From G963702155 sp963702155 (GTDB taxonomy: Bacteria; Pseudomonadota; Alphaproteobacteria; Micavibrionales; Micavibrionaceae), in assembly GCA_963702155.1 (NCBI GenBank), contig OY969717.1, forward strand, positions 434,001-498,000: a DNA stretch of 64,000 nt. The letters run 5' to 3'. This document shows, one piece after another, positions 9,043-19,079 of the stretch (the stretch's first letter is position 1; each line of letters starts with the position of its first letter). Below the pieces are notes generated by a model. The model searched no databases. It was not told the DNA's origin and was given only the letters and a program-made list of their open reading frames with translations. The translations under genes and the position numbers were made by a program.

Positions 9043-10890
9043 CTACGCGGGGGAGGGTAATGCATCATTATCGTTGCCGGATCCTTTTTCAGAAGCATTT
9101 TTATCGCGTTCCTGTCTGGGGAGCAAAGATAAAATCGTCCATCCGGCTTCGGGATTAACAATTATATTTTCAATATAAGGCACAAGCTGGCCTTTTTTCG
9201 TAATAGCAAAAAGCGGGATGGCTTTATCGCCGTGCGTTTCAATATAAGAATCATACCCGAAATTTTCGGTAAGTGGCGTTGATCTGATTTCATACCCAGA
9301 AGAAAGCAAGCCGGTAAGCTGTGCTTGTGTAACACTGCCGCCAAATAAAAATGGCGCAGTATATTCTTGCGCGATATGGTCTTTTTCGCGTGTATGGCGC
9401 TCTTCTTCTGTTTTAATAATAAAAACGTTTTTAGTACCAAACTCACGGCGATACCGCATACTGGCAAGCGCATTTACGGTTGGTCGCTTTGAAATAGCTA
9501 AAAGCTTGCCAATACCCATCAAATCCATATGTCTATCGGCATGTTCGGATACAACATTGCCGTAAAAGGTTTGAAGGCCAAGCATACGTGCCTCTTTAAC
9601 ATTATCCCAATTGGTATCCGCAAGCATGACACTAAAACCTGAATCTTTAAGGGCTATAGCGATGGCGCGCGCAAGTTTTCCTGCACTAACTACAAGTACA
9701 CCGCTCGATACAGGCTCTGATATACCTAAAAACCTTGCGATAGGGCCCGCAGTCAAACTTTGAATGACAACCGTACCAACAATAATAGTAAAAACCAACG
9801 GAGATAAAAGCTCTGCACCTTCCACGCCTTTACTCTCGAGTTTAAGGGTAAAAAGCGGTGCAATCGCGGCGGCAATAATACCGCGCGGCGCAATCCATCC
9901 TAATAATGTACGCTGCCGCCAATCAAGCTTTGACCCGAAAGTGCTTATGAAAATAGAAAGTGGACGCCCGACTAAAATAACCACACCAAGAACAGCCAAG
10001 GCTCCCCAGCCAGCCTGCATAAAGGCATTCATATCCATCCGTGCAGATAGAATAATAAATAACCCGGAAATAATTAGAATAGAAAGGCTCTCCTTAAAAT
10101 CCAGAATTTCCTCTAAATGCAAATCTTTTGTATTGGCCAAAACAATCCCCATAATTGTGACAGCTAAAAGACCGGATTCAACTTGAATAAAATCACAAAG
10201 CGCGTAAGAGCCTACTACAATAGCCAGAATAAATATTTTGATCAAAAAATCTGGTATAATGTGGTAGCGCAATACAAAAGCAACAATAGCGGCACAGATC
10301 GTGCCAATAAAGATCCCGGATGCACATAATTTTGCAAGTACAAACCATATATCTGCATTATTACTGGCAGTAATATATTCAAACACAAGAACCGCAAAAA
10401 TAGCACCAAGTGGATCAATAACAATACCTTCCCACCGTAATATATTTGCGACATCCGCCTTTGGCCGTACCGTACGGAGCAGGGGCATAATTACAGTAGG
10501 GCCAGTAACAGTAATAATGGCCCCGAATAAAAGCGCTATATTAAAATTTACATTGGTAAGATAATAAGCCGCCGTACAGCCGACAATCATGGTTATAATC
10601 GCACCAACAGTCACAAGCCGCGTTAAAACGCTAACATTTGCTTTTATCTCCTCAAAACGAAGCGTAAGCGCGCCTTCAAAAAGAATAACAGCAACACCGA
10701 GCGATACCATCGGAAATAAAAGATCGCCAAACATAGTATCAGGATCAAAAAAACCAGTCACAGGGCCGACAACAAATCCGGTCAAAAGCAAAAATAAAAT
10801 AGCCGGAAGCTGTAAGCGCCAAGCAACAAGTTGGCAAATAACACCAACGACTAAAAGACCCGTAAGAAAGAAAAGAGCATTATGATCCAT
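9043..10890 (-). CDS. CPA1-type monovalent cation:proton antiporter with C-terminal Rossmann/TrkA-N-like domain
   Basis: A 615-residue inner-membrane antiporter exchanging Na+ or K+ for protons. About 12 hydrophobic segments fill residues 1-395, with the NhaP-family signatures GPTVIMPLLRTVRP and RWEGIVIDPLGA, and GWIAPRGIIAAA in a later helix. Residues about 400-480 form a nucleotide-binding-like Rossmann unit (VLVVSAGKLARAIAIALK), with a further cytoplasmic tail. It stands alone between olsB and an OmpA-like gene. Ion selectivity cannot be deduced. Confidence 0.88.
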   Translation of the reverse strand: MDHNALFFLTGLLVVGVICQLVAWRLQLPAILFLLLTGFVVGPVTGFFDPDTMFGDLLFPMVSLGVAVILFEGALTLRFEEIKANVSVLTRLVTVGAIITMIVGCTAAYYLTNVNFNIALLFGAIITVTGPTVIMPLLRTVRPKADVANILRWEGIVIDPLGAIFAVLVFEYITASNNADIWFVLAKLCASGIFIGTICAAIVAFVLRYHIIPDFLIKIFILAIVVGSYALCDFIQVESGLLAVTIMGIVLANTKDLHLEEILDFKESLSILIISGLFIILSARMDMNAFMQAGWGALAVLGVVILVGRPLSIFISTFGSKLDWRQRTLLGWIAPRGIIAAAIAPLFTLKLESKGVEGAELLSPLVFTIIVGTVVIQSLTAGPIARFLGISEPVSSGVLVVSAGKLARAIAIALKDSGFSVMLADTNWDNVKEARMLGLQTFYGNVVSEHADRHMDLMGIGKLLAISKRPTVNALASMRYRREFGTKNVFIIKTEEERHTREKDHIAQEYTAPFLFGGSVTQAQLTGLLSSGYEIRSTPLTENFGYDSYIETHGDKAIPLFAITKKGQLVPYIENIIVNPEAGWTILSLLPRQERDKNASEKGSGNDNDALPSPA

Positions 10891-11018
10891 ACAAAAGGAT
10901 TAATTCTGTTTGAGGAATAAAAAAACAAAGAATACTTAAGATAAATATCTCAAGAACAATGTTCAAAAAAATAATAATCTAAAAAATTTCTTTAGATTTT
11001 AAAAAAGAATATAAAAAA

Positions 11019-12299
11019 CTACCTGATATAAAGGTGAACTTCATTACTGGTAACTTGCGCGCTTACATCATAAGAAAGCTCAATGCGATCAAGCGGTAAT
11101 CCCATTTGCGTTAGCGTTCTTAAAACACGTTCTGCATTACGGCGCGCCCGCGTGCTTTCAATAGCAACCTCGGCAGCATTACCACTTGTGGGATGAACCG
11201 CAACCAGATCAAATTGGGCATCAGGATAACGGTCAAGCGCATCATTCATAGCCATATATATAGGCTGCTCATAATTTACATCCGCACGGTCAAATTTGAT
11301 TTTTGCCAAAGGACGCGGGTTAACAGGAGCGCGGGACAAAACTGGCTTTTGCACAGTTGCCTCATAAGACGGCTCGGCATAATCATCGCCGTCATTAAAA
11401 TCGTCATAATTAATGGTTGAGGCATTCGCACTTAAGTTGCCGGATGATGTTGCGCTTGGGGTGTCTTGTGCACCAGCTTGGTACATAGATGCACCGGAAA
11501 ACGGACGGTTGGAAAGGCTTTTTCCATACAAATCACCCTTGCTAACCGCAAGAGATAATGTCCGCAAATTATTCCTCTCTGAATTAAGATAAGCGCTAGT
11601 CCGTGTAATATCATCATTGACATTATTCAAAAGCCGTTCAATCAAAACAAGTGTACTATGAATAGAATCTTCTAAAAGCGCCAATTGAACATGATCTTCT
11701 TCAATAGCGCCGGAAATATTATACGCTGCCCGCGTTTCCTCTAGTAAAAAAGAGGCCTCGGAAGCAACTTGCGCAATTTCAACCGCCAACTGATTTAAGC
11801 GGGATACATTGGCCGCCAGATTTTCTAACGTCGCATCGGCAACACCTAAACGTTTGACAAGGCGTGGATTACCAGGCGTTGTACCTGTTTGTAACTGAGT
11901 GTTAATAGTTGCAATGGCTGCATAATATTGCGCAGCACGGCTTTCATTTTGTGATTGAACCGCATTCAGTTGTGAAGATAACGATTCTACATTTTTCTGA
12001 ATATTGCCAAGGCTTGAAGAAAGCTGACTGGCTTTCTGACCAACAACTGTTTCCTGACCAGAGCTGTAATATGTTTTTCCGATAAGTTGCTGCGGGCGCA
12101 CCTCACGCGTTTGAACGGGCTTATTGTAAATTTTGTTTTTCAAACTCTCCGGAACAGGCTGTCCAGTAATCATAAGAGGAACTCGTTCTTGCGCCTGCAC
12201 AGGTGATGTCATTGCAGGCATAACAAAAATACTTAAAATACCCGCAAACACAGGCATACATTTGGACAAGCGAGAGAAATTGGATATTATATGGTTCAT
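11019..12299 (-). CDS. Exported coiled-coil protein with OmpA-like C-terminal domain
   Basis: A 426-residue protein with a signal peptide ending near VQAQ (about residue 36). Residues about 85-135 and 165-250 are heptad-rich and probably coiled coil. The last 100 residues resemble the OmpA peptidoglycan-binding fold: KIKFDRADVNY as first strand, a helix with DALDRYPDAQFDLVAVHP, then STRARRNAERVLRTLTQMGLPLDRI. The usual NxxLSxxRA segment is replaced by STRARRNAERV, so peptidoglycan binding is likely but not certain. It may link the outer membrane or a periplasmic complex to the wall. Confidence 0.7.
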   Translation of the reverse strand: MNHIISNFSRLSKCMPVFAGILSIFVMPAMTSPVQAQERVPLMITGQPVPESLKNKIYNKPVQTREVRPQQLIGKTYYSSGQETVVGQKASQLSSSLGNIQKNVESLSSQLNAVQSQNESRAAQYYAAIATINTQLQTGTTPGNPRLVKRLGVADATLENLAANVSRLNQLAVEIAQVASEASFLLEETRAAYNISGAIEEDHVQLALLEDSIHSTLVLIERLLNNVNDDITRTSAYLNSERNNLRTLSLAVSKGDLYGKSLSNRPFSGASMYQAGAQDTPSATSSGNLSANASTINYDDFNDGDDYAEPSYEATVQKPVLSRAPVNPRPLAKIKFDRADVNYEQPIYMAMNDALDRYPDAQFDLVAVHPTSGNAAEVAIESTRARRNAERVLRTLTQMGLPLDRIELSYDVSAQVTSNEVHLYIR

Positions 12300-12493
12300 G
12301 AAGCGGTTCTTATTTTTTTAAGTTTTCAACCTGATTATTAAAAAACTAGAATCAAGCTATAAATTACATCAGCACAACAATCGCTATAAAACATACCTAT
12401 GTCAAGCGCAGACACATAAAATTACTATTTATCAAGATGAAAAGGCTTAAATTTTATCTTTCACCAAAAGGTTTTTATGGGTACATAGAAGAC

Positions 12494-13735
12494 ATGAAAA
12501 AAGCCAATCGTTTGATACTTGCGCCAACCAGAACCTTAGATAACAAAGCTGGAGCGTTAGGCCTTTATGTGCATTGGCCTTTTTGTCTGAAAAAATGTCC
12601 ATATTGTGATTTTAATTCTCATGTACGTAATGTGGTTAATCACAATGATTGGCGTGAAGCGTTCGAAATCTCTTTAAAAAACTATGCTTCTACAATTGAA
12701 AAAAGGCCGCTAGCCTCAATTTTCTTTGGCGGCGGCACGCCATCATTAATGGAGCCGGAAACCGTATCGCAAATTATAGATCAAGCGAATGCCTTATTCG
12801 GATTTACCCGCGATATCGAAATTACATTAGAGGCAAACCCTACATCCGTCGAAGCCGGCAAATTTAAAGCGTTCAAAAACGCAGGTGTGAACAGAACCTC
12901 TTTAGGCATACAGTCTTTACAAGAAAATGCGCTGGGTTTTTTAGGGCGTGAGCATTCGGCCAAAGAGGCATTACACGCACTTGAAACTGCAAAAAGCATT
13001 TTCCCGCGTGTCAGCTTTGATTTGATCTACGCAAGGCCAGAGCAAACATTAAAGCAGTGGGAACAGGAATTAAGCCAAGCCTTAGCGTTAGCAGAGGGGC
13101 ATATTTCCCTCTATCAGCTTACAATTGAAAAAGGCACTTCGTTTTATAGAGACTATAAGAGGCAGCGCTTTGATATGCCTGAAGAAACGATGGCGGCAGA
13201 TTTTTATCAATTGACTGAGGATATGACGGCATCAAAAGGTTTGAACGCTTACGAGGTTTCAAACTACGCCAAACAGGGTCAGGAATCTCGCCATAACCTT
13301 ATATATTGGCAGTATGACGATTATCTTGGCATTGGCCCGGGCGCACATGGGCGTATTCATAAAAACCAAAACGATAGCGATAGTAGCCTGCGCGTGGCTA
13401 CACGTGAACCGGCTTCTCCGGAAAACTGGCTCCAAAAAGTAAGGGATACAAACGGCAATAGCACATTCATGGAAGATATAAGCGCAGCAGATGCCTTTAT
13501 GGAGGGGGTTATGATGGGGCTGCGTCTAAAAAGCGGCGTTCATTTAAAAAAACTCGCTCAGAAATGCGGTATCGATTACGACAGGGTTTTCAAGGAAATT
13601 TTAGATCACAATAAAATTAATGCTTTGGTTGAAGAGGGCGATTTAACCTTTGACAGTAATCATAATGTACGCCTGAACTTAAAAGGGCGTATGCGGCTTA
13701 ATGCGGTTTTAAATTACATTATAAAAGAGCTATGA
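12494..13735 (+). CDS. hemW: Radical SAM heme chaperone HemW
   Basis: A HemN-like radical SAM protein that binds a 4Fe-4S cluster and transfers heme. The cluster motif C-x3-C-x2-C is at residues 31, 35 and 38 (CLKKCPYC), with FFGGGTPS following. The HemW-type HN-x2-YW segment appears as RHNLIYW near two thirds of the protein. The frame opens 19 codons earlier at 12437, but the ATG at 12494 gives the normal N-terminus. It converges with the downstream gene, leaving 5 bases between stops. Confidence 0.92.
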   Translation: MKKANRLILAPTRTLDNKAGALGLYVHWPFCLKKCPYCDFNSHVRNVVNHNDWREAFEISLKNYASTIEKRPLASIFFGGGTPSLMEPETVSQIIDQANALFGFTRDIEITLEANPTSVEAGKFKAFKNAGVNRTSLGIQSLQENALGFLGREHSAKEALHALETAKSIFPRVSFDLIYARPEQTLKQWEQELSQALALAEGHISLYQLTIEKGTSFYRDYKRQRFDMPEETMAADFYQLTEDMTASKGLNAYEVSNYAKQGQESRHNLIYWQYDDYLGIGPGAHGRIHKNQNDSDSSLRVATREPASPENWLQKVRDTNGNSTFMEDISAADAFMEGVMMGLRLKSGVHLKKLAQKCGIDYDRVFKEILDHNKINALVEEGDLTFDSNHNVRLNLKGRMRLNAVLNYIIKEL

Positions 13736-13740
13736 AAACA

Positions 13741-15315
13741 TCATGGATGTGTTGTGCGCTTGGCTTCAAACTCGTTAGTTGTTTTTAGCACGCCGCTCTC
13801 ATCAATCATGGCGCCCATGATATAAACTGTTTTATTATCTTTTGTATGGCGAAGCGCGCTATTCTTTTTAATAAAATTTAGTATATTCAAGTAGATGTTA
13901 GAGTTGTAATGGTCGGATGTATCATTCTGATTTTGTAGATAAACGCTATAACGTGCGAGCGATTCATCAATATTTTCGGATTGCAGAACGCCTTGCCCCG
14001 AAAAACCCATCGGCGTTGCAAGGGACGGTATTATAGAGCCTTGGAAACTATGATTTATATCGTGTGTTTTAAATATACTGGGCGCAATAGTAAGCGTAGA
14101 TTTGCTAGCCGTGAACGACTCTTGAGCATGAATATAATTCTCATACAAAATACCCGTAAGATCCTCGGGCTTATGCGCAATGGCCAGAATTGCATCATGA
14201 GATAGAGGTGCAACACTCGTAAGGTCAATATTTTCTAAAATAAAATTTAAATCATATGAAAATGGATAAAGAAGATTGTAATCTTTTGGGTTGGCCACAT
14301 TTTGAATGATAGAGCCAGTCCGGCCATCAACCTCCGATTGAGCCTTTATAACAATGTTCCAGAGCGTTTCATTAGTATTATAAGAATCAATAATGAGATG
14401 ACCGTCTTTTACAGTAAATACCTTATCTTGGACAGAAGTATTTTCTTTGTTTATAGCAGCTTGAACTATTTTTTTAAACTTAAAATCAAAGTCAAAAGAA
14501 TTTATTTTTTTAAAGAGTGAGATTAAAGAACGATTTGAATTTTTAGGATTAAGAAAATAATTTAGTAAATTGTTTTCAAATTCGTTTTTAGCGTTTGTAT
14601 CTGATTTTAACGTACCATTTTCTATTTTAGTCATTATATTATTATACGAATCGTATCGCATGCTGCCAAAAGACAAGTTTAAGATTTGGTTATAAGATTC
14701 TGTATTAATAGTATTTTCTTGGCTAGTGCTTTTTATCTTTACTTTATCGGCAATAAAACGCTTTATTCCTTTTTTATATTCAGAATGATCATCTGATATG
14801 TATTCTAATGTTTCAAAAGAAAGGTCGAATATTTTCAAAACCTGCTTTTGCTTATCCCATACGCCTTGAATGGCTTGGCCGTGAAGATATCCAGAACCTA
14901 TAATGCTGCCGTTTTTAGCGATATATTGAAATTTTTCCGGAAAAGACGCTGAAAATTTATAAGATTTTGTTTTCTTATCACTTACCAAATTTACCGAAAT
15001 CATCCCGATATTAAAAATGGTGCCATTTTTAAATGCAAGACTGAGTGGGGGTAGGGTAATGGCATAATATCCATCAACTGGCTCGATAAGTGGTGTGTCT
15101 TCAAACTGGAATTTATATACGGAAGTATCACTGTTTTGGTATTCTAAGAACTGTATTAGAGCATCTATCGCCGCTTGTATATCACGCCCATCATTGGCAT
15201 GCGCAAATCCTGCAGGCTTAAAACATAAAAAAATGCCAAGCAGGAGAACAGATACAATAAAAAAATAGTGTTTGATAAAGGTCACAGAAGTTAAATACAA
15301 ATCCGGTTTGTGCAT
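13741..15315 (-). CDS. Periplasmic protein of unknown function
   Basis: A 524-residue protein with an N-terminal hydrophobic segment (about 12-38, ending near FAHA) that should act as signal peptide or anchor. The mature part is beta-rich, with many Lys/Asn/Ser residues and repeated 'DL/ENI/DLTS' strands. It somewhat resembles large periplasmic proteins of the DUF945/DUF2125 kind, but I could not match a signature. It converges with hemW. Base composition is more AT-rich than that of neighbouring enzymes. Confidence 0.65.
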   Translation of the reverse strand: MHKPDLYLTSVTFIKHYFFIVSVLLLGIFLCFKPAGFAHANDGRDIQAAIDALIQFLEYQNSDTSVYKFQFEDTPLIEPVDGYYAITLPPLSLAFKNGTIFNIGMISVNLVSDKKTKSYKFSASFPEKFQYIAKNGSIIGSGYLHGQAIQGVWDKQKQVLKIFDLSFETLEYISDDHSEYKKGIKRFIADKVKIKSTSQENTINTESYNQILNLSFGSMRYDSYNNIMTKIENGTLKSDTNAKNEFENNLLNYFLNPKNSNRSLISLFKKINSFDFDFKFKKIVQAAINKENTSVQDKVFTVKDGHLIIDSYNTNETLWNIVIKAQSEVDGRTGSIIQNVANPKDYNLLYPFSYDLNFILENIDLTSVAPLSHDAILAIAHKPEDLTGILYENYIHAQESFTASKSTLTIAPSIFKTHDINHSFQGSIIPSLATPMGFSGQGVLQSENIDESLARYSVYLQNQNDTSDHYNSNIYLNILNFIKKNSALRHTKDNKTVYIMGAMIDESGVLKTTNEFEAKRTTHP

Positions 15316-15537
15316 AAAATATTTTGTAAAGATGCTTAAAATATAGAGCCTGCGTAAACAAACGCAAATTCTAAATGATATGTTGGTTTTGTTTTACCGA
15401 TTATTATTTTCACTTATATTTATAGAAATAAAAGTATTGCGTATCATAGATTATGGCATAAAGCCGCAAGAACGGCTGGACAAGCGTGGTTTTTTCTGTC
15501 TATATCCATGAACAATCCCAACAAAAATCGATGAAAC

Positions 15538-16977
15538 ATGTTAAACGCAGAATTTAAGCAATTTACGCTCCAAGAAGACGGTACAATTATGTACCAGGCC
15601 AATTCAACAAACCCGCTACCCGGGGTAAAAGTTGGTCAAATCAAAAAGGGCGAAACAATTTTATCACCGCAAGTAGATGTAGATCTTCCGCAAGGTGCAA
15701 CTTTTGAAGCCATAGATAAAGATGCTGCCGCTTCGCATATTAATGCCGCTGTAAAATGGAATATTGAACAAACGCTCGCCCCGTTAGTAGGTATGCAAAA
15801 AGCGCCGGAGCAGCTTCAAAAAGAAATAGAAGAAAGTATTTCTAAGAATAAAGCAGAAAAATCTGAAAAAGAAACTAAAGAAGATATAGAAAACGAGCCC
15901 GAAGACACAAAAAAATCAGACAATGTAAAATTAAATTATACAGCGCCCGAAAACACCTCTGAAAACAATATTGAGACCAAAACGCAAGAAGAACCTGTCA
16001 GCTTTAGCCCCGCTGTTACAGAAATAAAGAATAAATTATTTGAAGATTTTGGAACAACTGGGCGCGAAGGGTTAGAGGCGGCCATCACAAATCTTGGGCA
16101 TAATGACCGCCGTATATTAAGGTCATACCGGATTCGTTTGGGGCCAATTCTGATCTTTCAGCCTGATTTAAACAAACCTGCGGCCGTTCGCATGCGTGCG
16201 CTCCTGTGGTCACTTTTTAATGATAAACCTCTGCCCGCGCCTGTACCAAATGACGGTATGGTATCAGTCAAAATTGAAGAAGACACCGAAGAAAACATAA
16301 ACAAAGAGTTTTACCGAACGATTGCATATCCTGTTTACGGCCCGCGTGCCATTCGTATCGATATGCTAGATCGTGTCGTAAATGCCGTTTATGAAGCAGC
16401 AGATAAGGGTAAATTTCAGGCTCAGCATAAAATGGCGGAATGGCTTGGCACCTCAATCGCGGATTTGTATAAAATTTTGGAAGCGTTGGGGCATACAAAA
16501 CTTCATGATCCAGCCGAAGAGCTTGAGAAAAAAGCCGCCCAAGTAGAGGGTGCAAATAAGGATCAGAGCGCGCCAATAGAAGAAAGCCTCCAAACACTTA
16601 AATCACCAGCACAAGATGTAACACCAGAAACAAAGCAAGAAGACAGTACGCCAATAGCTGAAGATACAACGCCAGAAAAACAAATAGAGAAACCAGAAAT
16701 AAAATCGGCAGAAAAGCCCGAACTGGCAACCTTCCGTCTGAAAAAAGGCAAGGCGTTCAAATCCCAAAGATCAGAGCGCAAACCGTTTAATAATAATAAA
16801 AAACCATATTCAAAAGACGATAAAAAACCCTATAAAAACGATCGCAAAAAAGGTAAGCGTAATAAGAACGAAAATCGCACACCGCGCGTTATGAGCACAG
16901 GACCTAAACCAAAGCTGGAGGATTCGCCATTTGCAATCCTTGAACAATTGAAGATCAAAGGCGATGGAAAAAAATAG
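15538..16977 (+). CDS. Stand-alone C-terminal module of the alphaproteobacterial Suv3-like RNA helicase
   Basis: A 479-residue protein. From residue 1 it matches the region after the helicase core of alphaproteobacterial Suv3-type helicases: FTLQEDGTIMYQ-like start, then RSYRIRLGPILIFQPDLNKPAA with MRALLWSLFND, then YPVYGPRAIRIDMLDRVVNAVY and FQAQHKMAEWLG. The DEAD/DEAH motor motifs are absent, and nothing in the 222 bases upstream restores them. Two acidic linkers (about 105-155, 335-395) flank the core, and the tail is very basic (Lys/Arg/Asn, about 400-450), as in RNA-binding proteins. It overlaps the next gene by 14 bases. Gene fission or N-terminal loss are both possible. Confidence 0.65.
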   Translation: MLNAEFKQFTLQEDGTIMYQANSTNPLPGVKVGQIKKGETILSPQVDVDLPQGATFEAIDKDAAASHINAAVKWNIEQTLAPLVGMQKAPEQLQKEIEESISKNKAEKSEKETKEDIENEPEDTKKSDNVKLNYTAPENTSENNIETKTQEEPVSFSPAVTEIKNKLFEDFGTTGREGLEAAITNLGHNDRRILRSYRIRLGPILIFQPDLNKPAAVRMRALLWSLFNDKPLPAPVPNDGMVSVKIEEDTEENINKEFYRTIAYPVYGPRAIRIDMLDRVVNAVYEAADKGKFQAQHKMAEWLGTSIADLYKILEALGHTKLHDPAEELEKKAAQVEGANKDQSAPIEESLQTLKSPAQDVTPETKQEDSTPIAEDTTPEKQIEKPEIKSAEKPELATFRLKKGKAFKSQRSERKPFNNNKKPYSKDDKKPYKNDRKKGKRNKNENRTPRVMSTGPKPKLEDSPFAILEQLKIKGDGKK

Positions 16978-17380
16978 CCTGACCTCAAGTATAAAAATCT
17001 GGAAAATAGTTTTTTTATTAGGCGTTTTAATTGGCGCATATAGCAATATACACACCGCAAATGCACAAACCGCGCAATTCTCTGGTAAGTATTTACTATA
17101 CGTCTGCGGCAGCAACGAAAAAGGCAAAGAACTGGTTGAAGGCGGGCATGTCGCGTGTCAATCATATATCGCCGGGATTATTGACTATCATACAATTTTA
17201 AAATCCATGGGATCTGCGCCCGGTATTGATTTTTGCATTCCAAAATCCGCCGGCCTTACTGATATTCAAAAACGTGTATATGCGTATATCGCGCGGCGCC
17301 GTTCTCAGCATGAAAATTTTATAGTAGCGCCAGGCGTCGCACTTGCTTTGAACACTTATTATCCTTGTAAAAAGCGATAA
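16964..17380 (+). CDS. Exported Rap1a/Tai-like domain protein
   Basis: A 138-residue protein with a signal peptide (cut near ANAQ, about residue 35). The mature part has the Rap1a-type layout: CGS near the start, ACQSYIAGIIDYH, FCIP, a helix with VYAYIARR, then ALNTYYPC at the end. Four cysteines could make two disulfides. Rap1a/Tai proteins are known as periplasmic immunity proteins of type VI effectors, but no effector gene lies nearby and the fold is also used in other roles. The ATG lies inside the end of the preceding gene (14-base overlap). Confidence 0.65.
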   Translation: MEKNSLTSSIKIWKIVFLLGVLIGAYSNIHTANAQTAQFSGKYLLYVCGSNEKGKELVEGGHVACQSYIAGIIDYHTILKSMGSAPGIDFCIPKSAGLTDIQKRVYAYIARRRSQHENFIVAPGVALALNTYYPCKKR

Positions 17381-17401
17381 TGCACCATAAAATTTTCATC
17401 T

Positions 17402-17941
17402 ATGAAAAACACGCATAAAAATACCCGCGAAGAAGAGCCTATTATTATTTCACGATCAAACCGCGATGAAATGCTGCCTAAAAACTTCATTAAAACATTG
17501 TCACAGCAATTTTTCCCAGTACTTGCACTTTGTTATATTATAACGGTTTTAGGCTACGCGGCGTATAAACACGATATTATAACGCATCTATTACAAAGCC
17601 GCCGTGCCTATGTTGTAGGACTGGCGGTCATGTTATGGGTATCTATGCCGGGATTTGTATGGATATTTATCCGCTCAAGCCAACAATACCGAAAATATGC
17701 AAATGAATGGTATAAGATTATCGCCGGATTGATGACGTTAACATTGCTAATTGCCTATCTCCTTTTTCCGGAGGCAAACACCTACGCTTTAAAAATATAT
17801 TTAATCAGCAGTATTCCGCTTCTAATTTTACAGTATTGGTTATTTGTAAAAAATGGCCTGCCGGATTTCATGGCCTATCCGCTTATCATCGGCGCAGTCA
17901 TATTAATGTGTTTTGGCAGCATCGCGCATTTTATATTTTAG
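17402..17941 (+). CDS. Multi-pass membrane protein, unknown
   Basis: A 179-residue protein with about four or five hydrophobic segments (about 37-54, 69-90, 103-121, 129-147, 155-177) after a charged N-terminal 30 residues. No catalytic motif is visible. It follows the Rap1a-like gene by 21 bases in the same direction and probably shares its transcript; its stop is 5 bases from the stop of the convergent permease. Confidence 0.6.
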   Translation: MKNTHKNTREEEPIIISRSNRDEMLPKNFIKTLSQQFFPVLALCYIITVLGYAAYKHDIITHLLQSRRAYVVGLAVMLWVSMPGFVWIFIRSSQQYRKYANEWYKIIAGLMTLTLLIAYLLFPEANTYALKIYLISSIPLLILQYWLFVKNGLPDFMAYPLIIGAVILMCFGSIAHFIF

Positions 17942-17946
17942 GTGCT

Positions 17947-19023
17947 TCAATAAAGCTTTTGTATCATAAAGGCGACCACAATAATTTGCGGCATAGTAAG
18001 TAAAGGCAGGGATAATGCAATCACCCATTTCTTGGTGAATTCACGTATAATCATGATCTCTGTATAGTCGGTAGATACCCCTGCCATTAAAAATGTAAAT
18101 GCATTACCGGGAGCGCCGGCACGATTTAAAATTTCTGATGCAATAGGCGCCGAACCTTCGGAACATACTTCGATTATAGTCGCCGCAATCAAGGTCATGA
18201 ATAAGCCAAACAAAGATGGCCCAAACCAGGTTGCAAAGACGTCAGTGGGCACAAATGTCCGGATAGCAGCAGCAATTACAACCCCAAGCAAAAGCCAGCG
18301 AATAAGCATCTTGGCTTCTTTAAGGCCGCTCCAGATAATATCTTTGAAAAAATACCGATCAGGTTTGAAAGTTTTAAGCCGCTTTGATGCATCCTCACGC
18401 AGGGAAAAACTTTTTGGCAACTCAATACTATTCGGGTTAGGCGCAAAAACCCCCATGCGCGTTAACGCGCGATATATAAATCCGGTAACAATCGCAATAA
18501 CAGCAGATCCCAAAATAAAGACAAGCGTCCATTTTAAACCAATAAGACTGATCAAAATAAGCGTTAAAGAAAATGAATTCCACGGGCTGGCGATTAAAAA
18601 GGCCATAACTTGAGCAAGGCTCGCCCCGCGCTCATAAAGCTTTGCACCAATCATCAAGATGCCATGCGAGCATAGATCCAGCAAAAGCCCGGCGAGTGTA
18701 GCTCTAAATATACCATTAATACTATCGCCTGCACCCATAATAGCGCTAAAATATTCTTTCGGAATCTTTGTCATCGCGCCCACAAACAAGATACCCAAAA
18801 CAATACCCCACCACATTGTGCCGAGTAGTTCGGTTACCGCATAACTAAACGTGCCAAGTGCCTCAATATATGGAAAAAGCGGATAAAGAATAACCGCCGC
18901 CCCAATAATGCTGAGGCTTCCATATAAGATATAATCAAAAGAGGCTTTATGTGTATGAACATTGCCACCATCATCAGATCCATGGCAGGGCGGTTTTTCA
19001 GGTTTAGGACAGCATGAGGACAT
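17947..19023 (-). CDS. Permease of the SO_0444/DUF318 type (probable metal or metalloid efflux)
   Basis: A 358-residue inner-membrane permease with about eight membrane segments in two halves. Each half carries a family signature: LLDLCSHGILMIGAKLYERG with ASLAQVMAFLIASPWN, and IEVCSEGSAPIASEIL with FTFLMAGVSTDY. The cytoplasmic N-terminus (SSCCPKPEKPPCHG followed by two further His) is Cys/His-rich and could bind a soft metal. Related proteins are linked to copper, zinc or organoarsenic efflux; the substrate is not set by this sequence. Confidence 0.8.
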   Translation of the reverse strand: MSSCCPKPEKPPCHGSDDGGNVHTHKASFDYILYGSLSIIGAAVILYPLFPYIEALGTFSYAVTELLGTMWWGIVLGILFVGAMTKIPKEYFSAIMGAGDSINGIFRATLAGLLLDLCSHGILMIGAKLYERGASLAQVMAFLIASPWNSFSLTLILISLIGLKWTLVFILGSAVIAIVTGFIYRALTRMGVFAPNPNSIELPKSFSLREDASKRLKTFKPDRYFFKDIIWSGLKEAKMLIRWLLLGVVIAAAIRTFVPTDVFATWFGPSLFGLFMTLIAATIIEVCSEGSAPIASEILNRAGAPGNAFTFLMAGVSTDYTEIMIIREFTKKWVIALSLPLLTMPQIIVVAFMIQKLY

Positions 19024-19079
19024 AAAAACAAAGTAAGTTAAATATTTTATAAAACGTTCACGTAAAAACGCTTTTTACA

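Noticed and set aside
9764..10186. 140-codon plus-strand frame
   Set aside because: It lies wholly inside the antiporter gene on the other strand and has no family features.
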